Shown: piece after piece, positions 49,374 through 56,994 of the stretch
Position numbering within the stretch: the stretch's first letter is position 1
Layout: every line of letters starts with the position of its first letter
Assembly (NCBI GenBank): GCA_046538735.1
Contig: JBKHII010000012.1
Coordinates: 1-64,000, forward strand
From: SLST01 sp046538735
GTDB lineage: Bacteria; Spirochaetota; Spirochaetia; DSM-27196; SLST01
Direction of reading: 5' to 3'
Length of the DNA: 64,000 nucleotides
The notes under the pieces: generated by a model
What the model saw: only the letters and a program-made list of their open reading frames with translations
Database searches by the model: none
Told to the model about the DNA's origin: nothing
Translations under genes and position numbers: made by a program

Positions 49374-49811
49374 CTACGTGAGATCCCTGCTGAAGAGCAC
49401 GAGCTCGTCGCGCAACCGCCACCCGGCATGCGCCCAGAAGCCGCGTCCGGCGCCATTCTCGGAGTAGACCATCGCGTGGCACTTCACGATGCCGCGCGTT
49501 CGGAGCGCCGCGAGGGCTCGATTCACCAGCTCGGTGCCGATCCCGGCATGCTGGCGCTCCGGAGCGACCGCGACGTGGTAGAGATAGCCTCGCCTGGAGT
49601 CGGTGCCGCACAGGATCGTCCCCACAAGCCGTTCATCCTCGACCGCACACCAGCAGAGACCTGCGTTCGCTCGCAGGAAGCTCCCCAGCGAGCCCGGATC
49701 ATCCGCGCTCGAGAGGCCCACCCCCGGCGTCGCCCGCCAAAGATCGAGACAGCGTTCCACGTCCACGCCTTCGAGTTGCCGGTAGCCGAGTTCTCCGGTG
49801 CCGCTCCGCAT
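49374..49811 (-). CDS. GNAT-family acetyltransferase
   Basis: The 145-residue product has motif A VAPERQHAGIGTELVNRALA (RxxGxG) and motif B AMVYSENGAGRGFWAHAGW, typical of the RimI-like GNAT proteins with a final strand LVLFSRDL. The front part has YRQLEGVDVERCLDLW. Substrate unknown. A perfect TATAAT ends 8 bases before the ATG, supporting the start and giving a leaderless message. Confidence 0.85.
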   Translation of the reverse strand: MRSGTGELGYRQLEGVDVERCLDLWRATPGVGLSSADDPGSLGSFLRANAGLCWCAVEDERLVGTILCGTDSRRGYLYHVAVAPERQHAGIGTELVNRALAALRTRGIVKCHAMVYSENGAGRGFWAHAGWRLRDELVLFSRDLT

Positions 49812-49819
49812 GCGCGCGC

Positions 49820-49848
49820 ATTATAGTGGACGAGCCGCAGCACGCCAA
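49820..49848 (-). promoter_or_regulatory. Promoter of the GNAT gene (TTGGCG-N17-TATAAT)
   Basis: TATAAT (49820-49825, minus strand) with 17-base spacing to TTGGCG (49843-49848). Only an alternating GC stretch of 8 bases separates the -10 and the ATG at 49811. Confidence 0.65.
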
Positions 49849-49859
49849 CCTCCTTCCTG

Positions 49860-49888
49860 TTGACCGCTCCTCGTGATGATGGTACTTT
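49860..49888 (+). promoter_or_regulatory. tRNA-Val promoter (TTGACC-N17-TACTTT)
   Basis: TTGACC (49860-49865) and TACTTT (49883-49888) are 17 bases apart; transcription would start about 5 bases before the mature tRNA. Confidence 0.6.
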
Positions 49889-49899
49889 CCGTTGGCAAC

Positions 49900-49972
49900 G
49901 GGCGCTTAGCTCAGCTGGGAGAGCGCTTGCCTTACAAGCAAGATGTCGGGGGTTCAAATCCCTCAGCGCCCA
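49900..49972 (+). tRNA. tRNA-Val (anticodon TAC)
   Basis: A 73-base cloverleaf: acceptor stem GGGCGCT paired with AGCGCCC and discriminator A at 49972, D-arm TAGCTCAGCTGGGAGAGC, anticodon stem CTTGC/GCAAG with loop CTTACAA, and T-arm with GGTTCAAATCC. The terminal CCA is not encoded and would be added by the CCA enzyme. Confidence 0.95.
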
Positions 49973-49982
49973 TCGACCGGCT

Positions 49983-49998
49983 ACCCGCGGATGCGGGT
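49983..49998 (+). terminator. Stem-loop after tRNA-Val
   Basis: ACCCGC-GGAT-GCGGGT forms a perfect 6-bp stem 10 bases after the tRNA. No U-tract follows, so it may be a processing or Rho-assisted end rather than an intrinsic terminator. Confidence 0.4.
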
Positions 49999-50020
49999 GG
50001 TCCCCCATCTCGTCCCGCCC

Positions 50021-50049
50021 TTTCCATGAGCAACGTTCTGAGGTAGCTT
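50021..50049 (+). promoter_or_regulatory. Candidate promoter of the first EF-G gene (TTTCCA-N17-TAGCTT)
   Basis: TTTCCA (50021-50026) and TAGCTT (50044-50049) have 17-base spacing. Both are weak matches. The leader would be about 27 bases and contains AGGAG before the ATG. Confidence 0.35.
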
Positions 50050-50082
50050 TTCCTCACCGCTCGCACCGTCACAGGAGAATCA

Positions 50083-52116
50083 ATGTCGCTCGGAAACACC
50101 CGAAACATCGGCATCATGGCGCACATAGACGCCGGCAAGACGACTACGACCGAACGTATTCTCTACTACACCGGACGCAGTCACCGCATCGGCGAGGTAG
50201 ACCGCGGCGACACCGTCATGGATTGGATGGTTCAGGAGCAGAACCGCGGTATCACGATCACGTCGGCGGCGACGAGTTGCTTCTGGAGAGACCACCAGAT
50301 CAACATCATCGATACTCCCGGACACGTAGACTTCACCGCGGAGGTCGAACGCAGCCTTCGCGTGCTCGACGGCGCCGTCGCGATCTTCTGCGCCGTGGGC
50401 GGCGTGGAGCCGCAGTCGGAGACGGTCTGGCGGCAGGCGAACACGTACGAGATCCCGCGAATCGCATACGTGAACAAGATGGATCGCATCGGCGCCGATT
50501 TCGCGTCGGTCCTCGACGAGATGCGCGAGAAGCTTGCCGCGAACCCGGTCGCGCTCCAGATCCCGATCGGGCGCGAGAGCACGTTCGAGGCCGTCATCGA
50601 TCTGCGGACGATGGAGGAGATCCACTGGTCGCAGGACAAGCAGGGAGCCGACCTCACCCGGACGCCGATTCGGGACGAGATGAAGGATGACGCGGCGCAA
50701 TGGCGAGAGAAGCTCATGGACGAGCTGAGCCACCACTCGGACGAGCTGACCGAGCTCGTGCTCGAGGGGGCCGAGATACCGGTGGAGCTCATCGACGCGA
50801 TCGTGCGCGAGCGTACGCTCGAGCGAGACATCGTGCCGGTCCTCGTGGGTGCGAGCCTCCGCAACATCGGCGTGCAGCCGCTTCTGGACGCGGTCGTCTC
50901 CTACCTCCCGGCTCCCGAAGAGCTCGCACCGATCGTGGGCCACCACCTGAAGAAGGACGAGAACGTGGAGATCGAACGATCTGCGAACGGTCCGGACGTG
51001 GCGCTCGTCTTCAAGATTCAGACCGAGCGGGAGGCCGGAGCGCTGAGCTTCGTGCGTGTCTACAGCGGCAAGATCAAAGCGGGTTCCGCCGTGATGAACC
51101 ACAACAAGCGCAAACGCGAACGGGTGAACCGATTGCTCCGCATCCACGCGAACCGAACCGAGCAAGTGGACTCGTTGCAGGCCGGCGAGATCGGAGCGAT
51201 CATCGGATTCAAGCTCGCGCAGACGGGCGATACGATTGGAAGCGAGGGGTTCCCGGTCGTCCTCGAGCGCATGCACTTTCCCGAGCCGGTCATTTCCGTT
51301 GCGATCGAGCCGAAGACGCTCAGCGAACGCGACAAACTGAAGTCCGTCCTGGACACGCTGGCCCGCGAAGATCCCACCTTCTTTGCGAAAGAGGACGAGG
51401 ATACGGGCGAGCTCATCATCTCCGGGATGGGCGAGCTTCATCTGGACGTTCTCGTCACGCGCATCATCGACGATTTCAACGTGGGAGCGAAGGTCGGCAA
51501 TCCCCAGGTGACGTACCGCGAGAGTATCTCCAAGCCGGTCGAGCACAGGGAGAAGTTCAGCCGTGTATTCGCCGGCAAGGAGAACACCGCAGACCTCACG
51601 CTCAAGGTCGAGCCGCTCCAGCGCGGCTCCGGGAACAGGTTCACCAGCACGATCTCCACGGATACGCTCCCCGAGCCGCTCTTGCAGGCGATCGAGCGCG
51701 GCGTCCACGGCGGCCTCTCCGGCGGCATCGTACAAGGCTACCCGGCGTTCGACGTAGGCGTGACCCTCGTCTCTGCCGTCTACAACGAGACCACGTCCAC
51801 CGAGTTCGCCTTCGAGGCGGCGGCAAACATGTGCCTGGACAACGCGTGCCGCGAAGCGGGACCGATTCTTCTGGAGCCGATCATGAAGGTCGACGTCATC
51901 GTTCCCAAGGAGTTCATGGGCGATGCGATCAACGGAATAAGGATGCGCGGCGGACTTGTCCAGAGCGTGGAATCGCGACCGAGTGCCGAGCATATCCGAG
52001 CAACCGCGCCGCTGGCCAAGATGTTCGGCTACTCTACCGCGCTGCGATCGGCAACGCAGGGACGCGGCACGTACGCCATGGAGTTCAGCCATTTCGAGAA
52101 GAAGGCGAGTACATGA
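50083..52116 (+). CDS. Elongation factor G, spirochaete-type paralogue with intact GTPase
   Basis: A 677-residue EF-G. The GTPase motifs are intact: P-loop AHIDAGKTTTTE, switch I RGITITSAAT, DTPGHVDF with the catalytic His, and VNKMDR. Domains II-V follow, with GDTIGSEG, SGMGELHLDVL, and the domain IV/V ends RGVHGGLSGG and RGTYAMEFSHF. The replaced HDG segment (EVDRGDTVMDW) is like the spd/mitochondrial-type EF-G group known in spirochaetes. Whether it performs translocation or mainly ribosome recycling cannot be told from sequence. AGGAG lies 5 bases before the ATG. Confidence 0.9.
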   Translation: MSLGNTRNIGIMAHIDAGKTTTTERILYYTGRSHRIGEVDRGDTVMDWMVQEQNRGITITSAATSCFWRDHQINIIDTPGHVDFTAEVERSLRVLDGAVAIFCAVGGVEPQSETVWRQANTYEIPRIAYVNKMDRIGADFASVLDEMREKLAANPVALQIPIGRESTFEAVIDLRTMEEIHWSQDKQGADLTRTPIRDEMKDDAAQWREKLMDELSHHSDELTELVLEGAEIPVELIDAIVRERTLERDIVPVLVGASLRNIGVQPLLDAVVSYLPAPEELAPIVGHHLKKDENVEIERSANGPDVALVFKIQTEREAGALSFVRVYSGKIKAGSAVMNHNKRKRERVNRLLRIHANRTEQVDSLQAGEIGAIIGFKLAQTGDTIGSEGFPVVLERMHFPEPVISVAIEPKTLSERDKLKSVLDTLAREDPTFFAKEDEDTGELIISGMGELHLDVLVTRIIDDFNVGAKVGNPQVTYRESISKPVEHREKFSRVFAGKENTADLTLKVEPLQRGSGNRFTSTISTDTLPEPLLQAIERGVHGGLSGGIVQGYPAFDVGVTLVSAVYNETTSTEFAFEAAANMCLDNACREAGPILLEPIMKVDVIVPKEFMGDAINGIRMRGGLVQSVESRPSAEHIRATAPLAKMFGYSTALRSATQGRGTYAMEFSHFEKKAST

Positions 52117-52122
52117 CGGCGC

Positions 52123-52139
52123 CGCGCCGCTTCGGCGCG
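52123..52139 (+). terminator. GC-rich stem-loop after the first EF-G gene
   Basis: CGCGCCG-CTT-CGGCGCG is a perfect 7-bp stem 7 bases after the stop, with no U-tract. It lies just before the promoter of the next gene. Confidence 0.4.
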
Positions 52140-52148
52140 AACGCTTGC

Positions 52149-52178
52149 TTGACAGCGATTTCGAGCGCCCACTATAGT
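52149..52178 (+). promoter_or_regulatory. Strong promoter of the second EF-G gene (TTGACA-N18-TATAGT)
   Basis: A consensus TTGACA (52149-52154) and TATAGT (52173-52178) are 18 bases apart. Transcription would start near 52185, giving a leader of about 44 bases with AAGGAG. Confidence 0.75.
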
Positions 52179-52190
52179 AGGACGGTCCTA
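52178..52190. promoter_or_regulatory. 13-base palindrome at the transcription start (possible operator)
   Basis: TAGGAC-G-GTCCTA begins at the last base of the -10 and covers the predicted start site. A protein bound here would block initiation; chance is possible at this length. Confidence 0.35.
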
Positions 52191-52228
52191 ACCAACTCCA
52201 AATACACAGCGCACCCAAGGAGCACCTG

Positions 52229-54307
52229 ATGAGTATCACGACCGATTCTATCCGCAACGTCGCCGTCGCCGGCCACGGCACGACGGGAAAGACGGCTCTC
52301 GTGGAGTCGATTCTCTTCAGCGGCGGCGCGATTGCCCGACCTGAGACGGTGGAGAGCGGAAAGACCGTATCCGACTTCACCGACGAAGAGATAGCGAACA
52401 ACTTCTCCATCCATACCGCTCTCACGCATCTCGATTGGAACGACCGCAAGATCAATCTCCTCGATACACCCGGCGCCTCCGACTTCATCGGCGAGGTAGT
52501 CGCCGCGTTCCGAGCGGCCGAGAGCTCCATGATGGTGGTGGGCGCTCGCGCGGGCGTTCAGATCGAGACGATCAAGCTGTGGCGGCGCCTCGATCAACGC
52601 AACATGTCGCGGTTCGTCTTCGTGAACCGCATGGACGAAGAGCGCGCCGACTTCGCGAACGTTGTGAACGACCTGAGCGAGAAGTTCGACAAGACTTTCG
52701 TTCCGGTCGTGATTCCCATCGGTTCCGGACCCGACTACCGCGGTATCGTCAACCTCATTGAGATGAAGGCGTACATGGTGCCGGAGGCCGGCGCGAAGGA
52801 GCGGCCCGTCGAAGTACCGGACGACATGAAGGTGGCTGTGGACGAGGCGCACGAGGTGCTGATCGGCGCGGCGGCCGAGGGCGACGAGGAGCTCGAGATG
52901 AAGTATCTCGAAGAGGAGACTCTGAACGCGGACGAGGTGAGACGCGGAATCCAGGAGGGCCTGAAAGCGAACAAGATCGTCCCCGTCCTCTGCGGATCGG
53001 CGCTTCAGAACTCCGGTATCGTCTCCCTGCTGAACTTCATCGCGAACAATGCGCCGAGCCCTGCGGGCGCTACGGAACAGGCCACGAAGGGCGACGAACC
53101 GATTACTGCGACGATTTCTCTGGATGAACCGTTTAGTGCACTCGTCTTCAAGACGAGCATCGATCAGTTCTCCGGCAAGCTCAGCTACATCAAGTGCATG
53201 ACGGGCGTCCTCAACGGTGAAACGGACCTGTACAACGTCCGAGAGCAGAAGAAGGACCGCGCCGGGAAACTCTACACCGCCCTCGGCAAGAAACTGGACG
53301 AGGTATCGGAGATCGTCGCCGGCGATATCGGCGTGATGTCGAAGGTCGCCACGGCGCAGACGAACGACACGTACACGACCTCGGACAGTCCCGTCTCCTA
53401 CCAGCCGCTGCAGCTTCCGCAACCGGTCCACTCCGTCGCGATCGAAGCGGAGAACCGCAAGGACGAAGACAAACTCGCCCAGATGATCTCTCGCATGGCG
53501 GACGAGGACAAGACCTTCGTGGTGAAGTACAACCCCGAAACGAAGGAGACGGTCGCGAGCGGCATGGGCGAGTTGCACCTCAACATAATCCTGGACAAGA
53601 TCCGTGAGACCCAGAAGATCGAGATCACCACGCGCGTCCCGAACGTCGCCTATCGCGAGACGATTCAGGGTAATGCCGAGTCCGAGTACACGCACAAGAA
53701 GCAGTCGGGCGGCCACGGACAGTACGGCCGGGTCGTCATCAGAATCCGCCCGCTTGAGCGCGGCGGACAGTACAAGTTCGAGAACCTGATCAAGGGCGGC
53801 GCCGTCAGCAAGGGATACATCCCGGGAATCGAGAAGGGTCTGCACGAAGCGATGGAACAAGGCGTCCTCGCCGGCTACCCCGTGGTTGACGTGGGCATCG
53901 ACCTTCTTGACGGAAAAGAGCACCCCGTGGACTCGTCCGAAATGGCGTTCAAGCTCGCCGCACGCGGAGCGCTTCGCGACGCCATGTCCAGGGCAAAGCC
54001 GTCGCTCCTCGAACCGGTGATGAACCTCAACGTTTTCATCGAGGACCAGTACCTCGGAGACGTCCTGGGCGATCTCTCCGGGAGACGCGGTCGCGTCATG
54101 GGCCAGGAACAGCTCGGCGGCGGCATCATCGAGATCAAGGCACAGGTACCGCAGGCTGAGCTACTGAGATACGCGATCGATCTGCGGTCCATCACCTCCG
54201 GAACCGGCGGATTTGAACTCGAGTTCAGTCACTACAGTCCGATCTCGGGCAAGATTGCGGACGACGTGATCGCCGCCGCGAAGGCCGAAACGGAAGCCGA
54301 GGCGTAG
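52229..54307 (+). CDS. EF-G-like protein, EF-G II type, without the catalytic His
   Basis: A 692-residue EF-G paralogue. The P-loop is AGHGTTGKTALVE rather than AHIDAGKTT, the DTPGH motif is DTPGASDF (His replaced by Ala, with Ser next), and NKMD is NRMD. Domains II-V are well kept (SGMGELHLNIILDKI, QSGGHGQYGRVVIRI, GYPVVDVGIDLLDG, SGTGGFELEFSHYSP). EF-G II proteins share such G-domain changes and may have slow or altered GTPase activity. It has its own strong promoter 112 bases after the first EF-G gene. Specific function unknown. Confidence 0.88.
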   Translation: MSITTDSIRNVAVAGHGTTGKTALVESILFSGGAIARPETVESGKTVSDFTDEEIANNFSIHTALTHLDWNDRKINLLDTPGASDFIGEVVAAFRAAESSMMVVGARAGVQIETIKLWRRLDQRNMSRFVFVNRMDEERADFANVVNDLSEKFDKTFVPVVIPIGSGPDYRGIVNLIEMKAYMVPEAGAKERPVEVPDDMKVAVDEAHEVLIGAAAEGDEELEMKYLEEETLNADEVRRGIQEGLKANKIVPVLCGSALQNSGIVSLLNFIANNAPSPAGATEQATKGDEPITATISLDEPFSALVFKTSIDQFSGKLSYIKCMTGVLNGETDLYNVREQKKDRAGKLYTALGKKLDEVSEIVAGDIGVMSKVATAQTNDTYTTSDSPVSYQPLQLPQPVHSVAIEAENRKDEDKLAQMISRMADEDKTFVVKYNPETKETVASGMGELHLNIILDKIRETQKIEITTRVPNVAYRETIQGNAESEYTHKKQSGGHGQYGRVVIRIRPLERGGQYKFENLIKGGAVSKGYIPGIEKGLHEAMEQGVLAGYPVVDVGIDLLDGKEHPVDSSEMAFKLAARGALRDAMSRAKPSLLEPVMNLNVFIEDQYLGDVLGDLSGRRGRVMGQEQLGGGIIEIKAQVPQAELLRYAIDLRSITSGTGGFELEFSHYSPISGKIADDVIAAAKAETEAEA

Positions 54308-54332
54308 ACGCCCTCAGGGGTGTGCCCCGCAA

Positions 54333-54356
54333 AGAGGTGCCCCGAGGGGCACCTCT
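54333..54356. terminator. Bidirectional stem-loop between convergent genes
   Basis: AGAGGTGCCCC / GGGGCACCTCT, an 11-bp inverted repeat with two bases between, lies between the second EF-G gene and the DUF4954 gene and includes part of the latter's stop codon. The T content on either side is low, so termination may be inefficient. Confidence 0.6.
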
Positions 54357-56388
54357 ACTCCTTCGCTACCTCACGAGCTTCGCGCACTCTGGTGTCCATC
54401 AGCGCGGTCACCCGAGCGGCCTCGTCGCGCACGTTCCTCACGAAACCGTCGTCCTCCACCGACCCGAGGGCAGCCTCCATCTCTTCGGACCGAAGATACG
54501 TTGCCCGCCGGAACGGATCGCGGAAGTCCTTCTCGCGCGACTCGATCACCGCGTCTCGAACCCGCTCCTCGATACGCCTCGCTCGCTCCAGACAGTCGAT
54601 CCACGAGGCGACCGACAACCGATCGACTCCAGAAAGGCAGCAGAGCACTCGATAGGCGTGCCGCTGCTTCTCCAACGCGTACCCGTCCCACCACTCGTCA
54701 TACCGGCGATGCACCTCGTCCCACGTCGACACCTCTCCGCCGGCGATCTCCTCGCGCAGGGATCGAAGATCGTTCTCGCTCGTGATCTGCCCACCCAGAT
54801 TCGTCCACCCAACGGTGCGCTGCCCTCCCAGGCCGGTGGCACCCATCAGGACGTCTGCAATCCGGGATCCCGCATGATCGTGGAGATGCTGCAGCACGTT
54901 CCGCACGCCGTAGCGAATCAGCATCTCCTCGTACGCGCGATCGCCTTGCTCCGGTTTGAGGATCACAACCGGACGACGCGATTTCTCGACCCCGTTCGCG
55001 ACGATCCTGGACCCCTCCGCCGCGGCGCGCCATTCGGACAGCAACCGGCGCGCACGAATGATCTCCTCCGCCGTATCGGGTGCGAGATAGTCGAACTCGA
55101 TGTGCTGTCGCTCGGCGACTCGTCGGTCCCGGTTGGGAAACTTCCACGAGTTCCTCGCGAGCGCGTACATGTTGTAGAGCCACCAGTACGCAGGCATCAC
55201 CTCGAGGGTGCCGTCCGTCTCGTTGTTGTGGACCAGCGAGAACGGGAGCGGGACGACCATCTCCGCCGGGTACGCCCCTTTCGCAACGAGAACGAAGGAG
55301 GCGAATCGGCTCGAGTGCTTGAGGCTCGTAGACAACCCCGGCCAGAACCCGCGGCCGGCGACGACCTCGCCGTCGTTCGCCCGGCTGTTGTGGTTCGATC
55401 CGATCGTTGCTCCCGCCGCGACGTTGCTCTGTCCCTCGATCAAGGCGGCGATGAGGAACGAGTTGTTGTGATGCTGCTCGTGCGAGGGAAAGAGAAGGCT
55501 GTGCTGGACTTCGCATCCCCCTACGGTGGAGTTGTCCCCGATCACCGAGTGAGCTACCCGGCTGCCGTACTCGAGGGTGCAGTGGTCCCCGAGTACGAAC
55601 GACGTCGCGAAGCTCCCGTGTGAGATCCGGGACCCGCGGCCGACGATCCCGTTCTCCACCACCGCGAGGTCTCCGATCCGCGTGGGTTCCTCCCGGGACG
55701 ACCTGATCGTCAGATTCCTCAACGCGGCCGCGCCTTCCACGACGCAGCACTCCCCGAACGCAACGTCCCGAACGATCCGAGTCGACCGCACGACCGAGTG
55801 CGACCCCACGACCCCGTACGATCCGGCGCGCGCGCCGAACTCACGCTGCGTCATCTCGACGAGTCGCTCCTGGAGACGCTCATCGTCACGGAACCTCGCC
55901 CAGAGGCACGCGTCCGCCGGAATCATGCCGTCGAAGGCGAGGACGGCGCGCGAGCCTGTCTCGTTCACAACGGCGATCCAATCGCGACGAGCCTCGTCTT
56001 CCGCCTCTCCGATGATCCCGTTGCCGAACCTGGAGGTCTCGGTCGAGAGCATCTCGTCAACGTCCGAAACGATGCATCCGTCCTCGACCACGTATCGCGC
56101 AAGGTAGCGCACGCGCTCCAGGACGCAGTCGTCGCCGATTTCGCAGTCGACGAGCCGGCACTGATCGATACCCACGGACCACGCCCGTCCGGCGTGCGCG
56201 ATTTCGATGGCGCGTACCGCGCCGATCCGGACGGCACCGCGAAAACTGCTCGAACGCACTCGCTCGGGGTCGAACAGGTCGGTCACGAGAACAGCGTCCC
56301 AATCGTCGGCACGGTTGCCGTTGTCCTCAAGCGTCCGTCGCTCGATCTCGGTCAACCGTCGCCACGTCCGATTGTCTGCTTTGGTCAC
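54355..56388 (-). CDS. DUF4954 family protein with left-handed beta-helix repeats
   Basis: A 677-residue protein typical of DUF4954, seen in spirochaetes and Bacteroidetes. The central part has left-handed beta-helix hexapeptide repeats (VVGSHSVVRSTRIVRDVAFGECC and LAVVENGIVGRGSRISHGSF; each an approximate repeat row), as in acyl- and nucleotidyltransferases. Conserved blocks such as LFPSHEQHHNNSFLIAALIEGQSN and IGSNHNSRANDGE hold several His and Asn that could form an active site. The C-terminal 250 residues are helical. Function is not established. Start is a GTG with GGAG 6 bases upstream. Transcribed toward the EF-G genes. Confidence 0.82.
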   Translation of the reverse strand: MTKADNRTWRRLTEIERRTLEDNGNRADDWDAVLVTDLFDPERVRSSSFRGAVRIGAVRAIEIAHAGRAWSVGIDQCRLVDCEIGDDCVLERVRYLARYVVEDGCIVSDVDEMLSTETSRFGNGIIGEAEDEARRDWIAVVNETGSRAVLAFDGMIPADACLWARFRDDERLQERLVEMTQREFGARAGSYGVVGSHSVVRSTRIVRDVAFGECCVVEGAAALRNLTIRSSREEPTRIGDLAVVENGIVGRGSRISHGSFATSFVLGDHCTLEYGSRVAHSVIGDNSTVGGCEVQHSLLFPSHEQHHNNSFLIAALIEGQSNVAAGATIGSNHNSRANDGEVVAGRGFWPGLSTSLKHSSRFASFVLVAKGAYPAEMVVPLPFSLVHNNETDGTLEVMPAYWWLYNMYALARNSWKFPNRDRRVAERQHIEFDYLAPDTAEEIIRARRLLSEWRAAAEGSRIVANGVEKSRRPVVILKPEQGDRAYEEMLIRYGVRNVLQHLHDHAGSRIADVLMGATGLGGQRTVGWTNLGGQITSENDLRSLREEIAGGEVSTWDEVHRRYDEWWDGYALEKQRHAYRVLCCLSGVDRLSVASWIDCLERARRIEERVRDAVIESREKDFRDPFRRATYLRSEEMEAALGSVEDDGFVRNVRDEAARVTALMDTRVREAREVAKE

Positions 56389-56426
56389 GCTTCGCTCCGG
56401 TATGACGTGCCGGGTGGATACACGAA

Positions 56427-56449
56427 GGGCGCCGGAGTAGACGGCGCCC
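56427..56449 (-). terminator. Stem-loop downstream of dps
   Basis: A perfect 8-bp stem GGGCGCCG / CGGCGCCC with a 7-base loop lies 20 bases after the dps stop, followed on the minus strand by TTCGTG. It could end dps transcription although the U-tract is absent. Confidence 0.5.
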
Positions 56450-56469
56450 CTCTCAACGGAAACTCGTTG

Positions 56470-56940
56470 CTACGCCTCGAATGCGCGAAGCATCCAGATC
56501 GCCTTCTCGTAGAACTCGAGCGAGTCCGTCAGCGCTCCTGCCGTTGCCTCGTCGCCGCCCGCCTGGGCCTTCTCGATGCCTACCCGCAGACTCGCGACCA
56601 TCGTGCCGAAGTCCGCCAGCACGATTTCGCCGGCTTTTGCACCGCTCACCGCTTCGGATGGAAGCTCCTTCAGCTTCGCATGCTTGAGGAAATCCGCCAT
56701 AGACGCCGGCGGTCGGTGTCCCAGCATCAGCACGCGTTCTGCGATGCTGTCCAGCTCCTCGGCGATCGCGTCGTAGTACTCTTCGAGCTTCGCGTGCATA
56801 CCGAAGAACTGCTTCCCCTCGATGTTCCAGTGCAGGTTGTGCAGCTTCACGTAGAGCACGTGAAGATCGGCCAGGTAGGAGTTCATCCATTCCACGACGC
56901 TCTTGTTCTTCGCTTCATCCAAACCAATGCTGTTTGCCAT
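56470..56940 (-). CDS. dps: Dps/ferritin-like DNA-protection protein
   Basis: The 156-residue four-helix protein has the Dps intersubunit ferroxidase residues in HNLHWNIEGKQFFGMHAKLEEYYD (His and, 12 residues on, Asp-type ligands) and EELDSIAERVLMLG. It should oxidise and store iron as a dodecamer and protect against peroxide; related spirochaete proteins are the TpF1/NapA type. GGGAGG lies 7 bases before the ATG and a TTGACG-N17-TACCTT promoter starts inside the citrate synthase stop region. Confidence 0.9.
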   Translation of the reverse strand: MANSIGLDEAKNKSVVEWMNSYLADLHVLYVKLHNLHWNIEGKQFFGMHAKLEEYYDAIAEELDSIAERVLMLGHRPPASMADFLKHAKLKELPSEAVSGAKAGEIVLADFGTMVASLRVGIEKAQAGGDEATAGALTDSLEFYEKAIWMLRAFEA

Positions 56941-56965
56941 TGTTCCTCCCTATGTATTCGCGAAG

Positions 56966-56994
56966 AAGGTAGTCTTCAGCCACCCGCTCGTCAA
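56966..56994 (-). promoter_or_regulatory. dps promoter (TTGACG-N17-TACCTT)
   Basis: TTGACG (56989-56994, minus strand) overlaps the citrate synthase stop codon; TACCTT (56966-56971) is 17 bases away. The leader is about 20 bases with GGGAGG. No PerR- or OxyR-like site is recognised. Confidence 0.55.
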
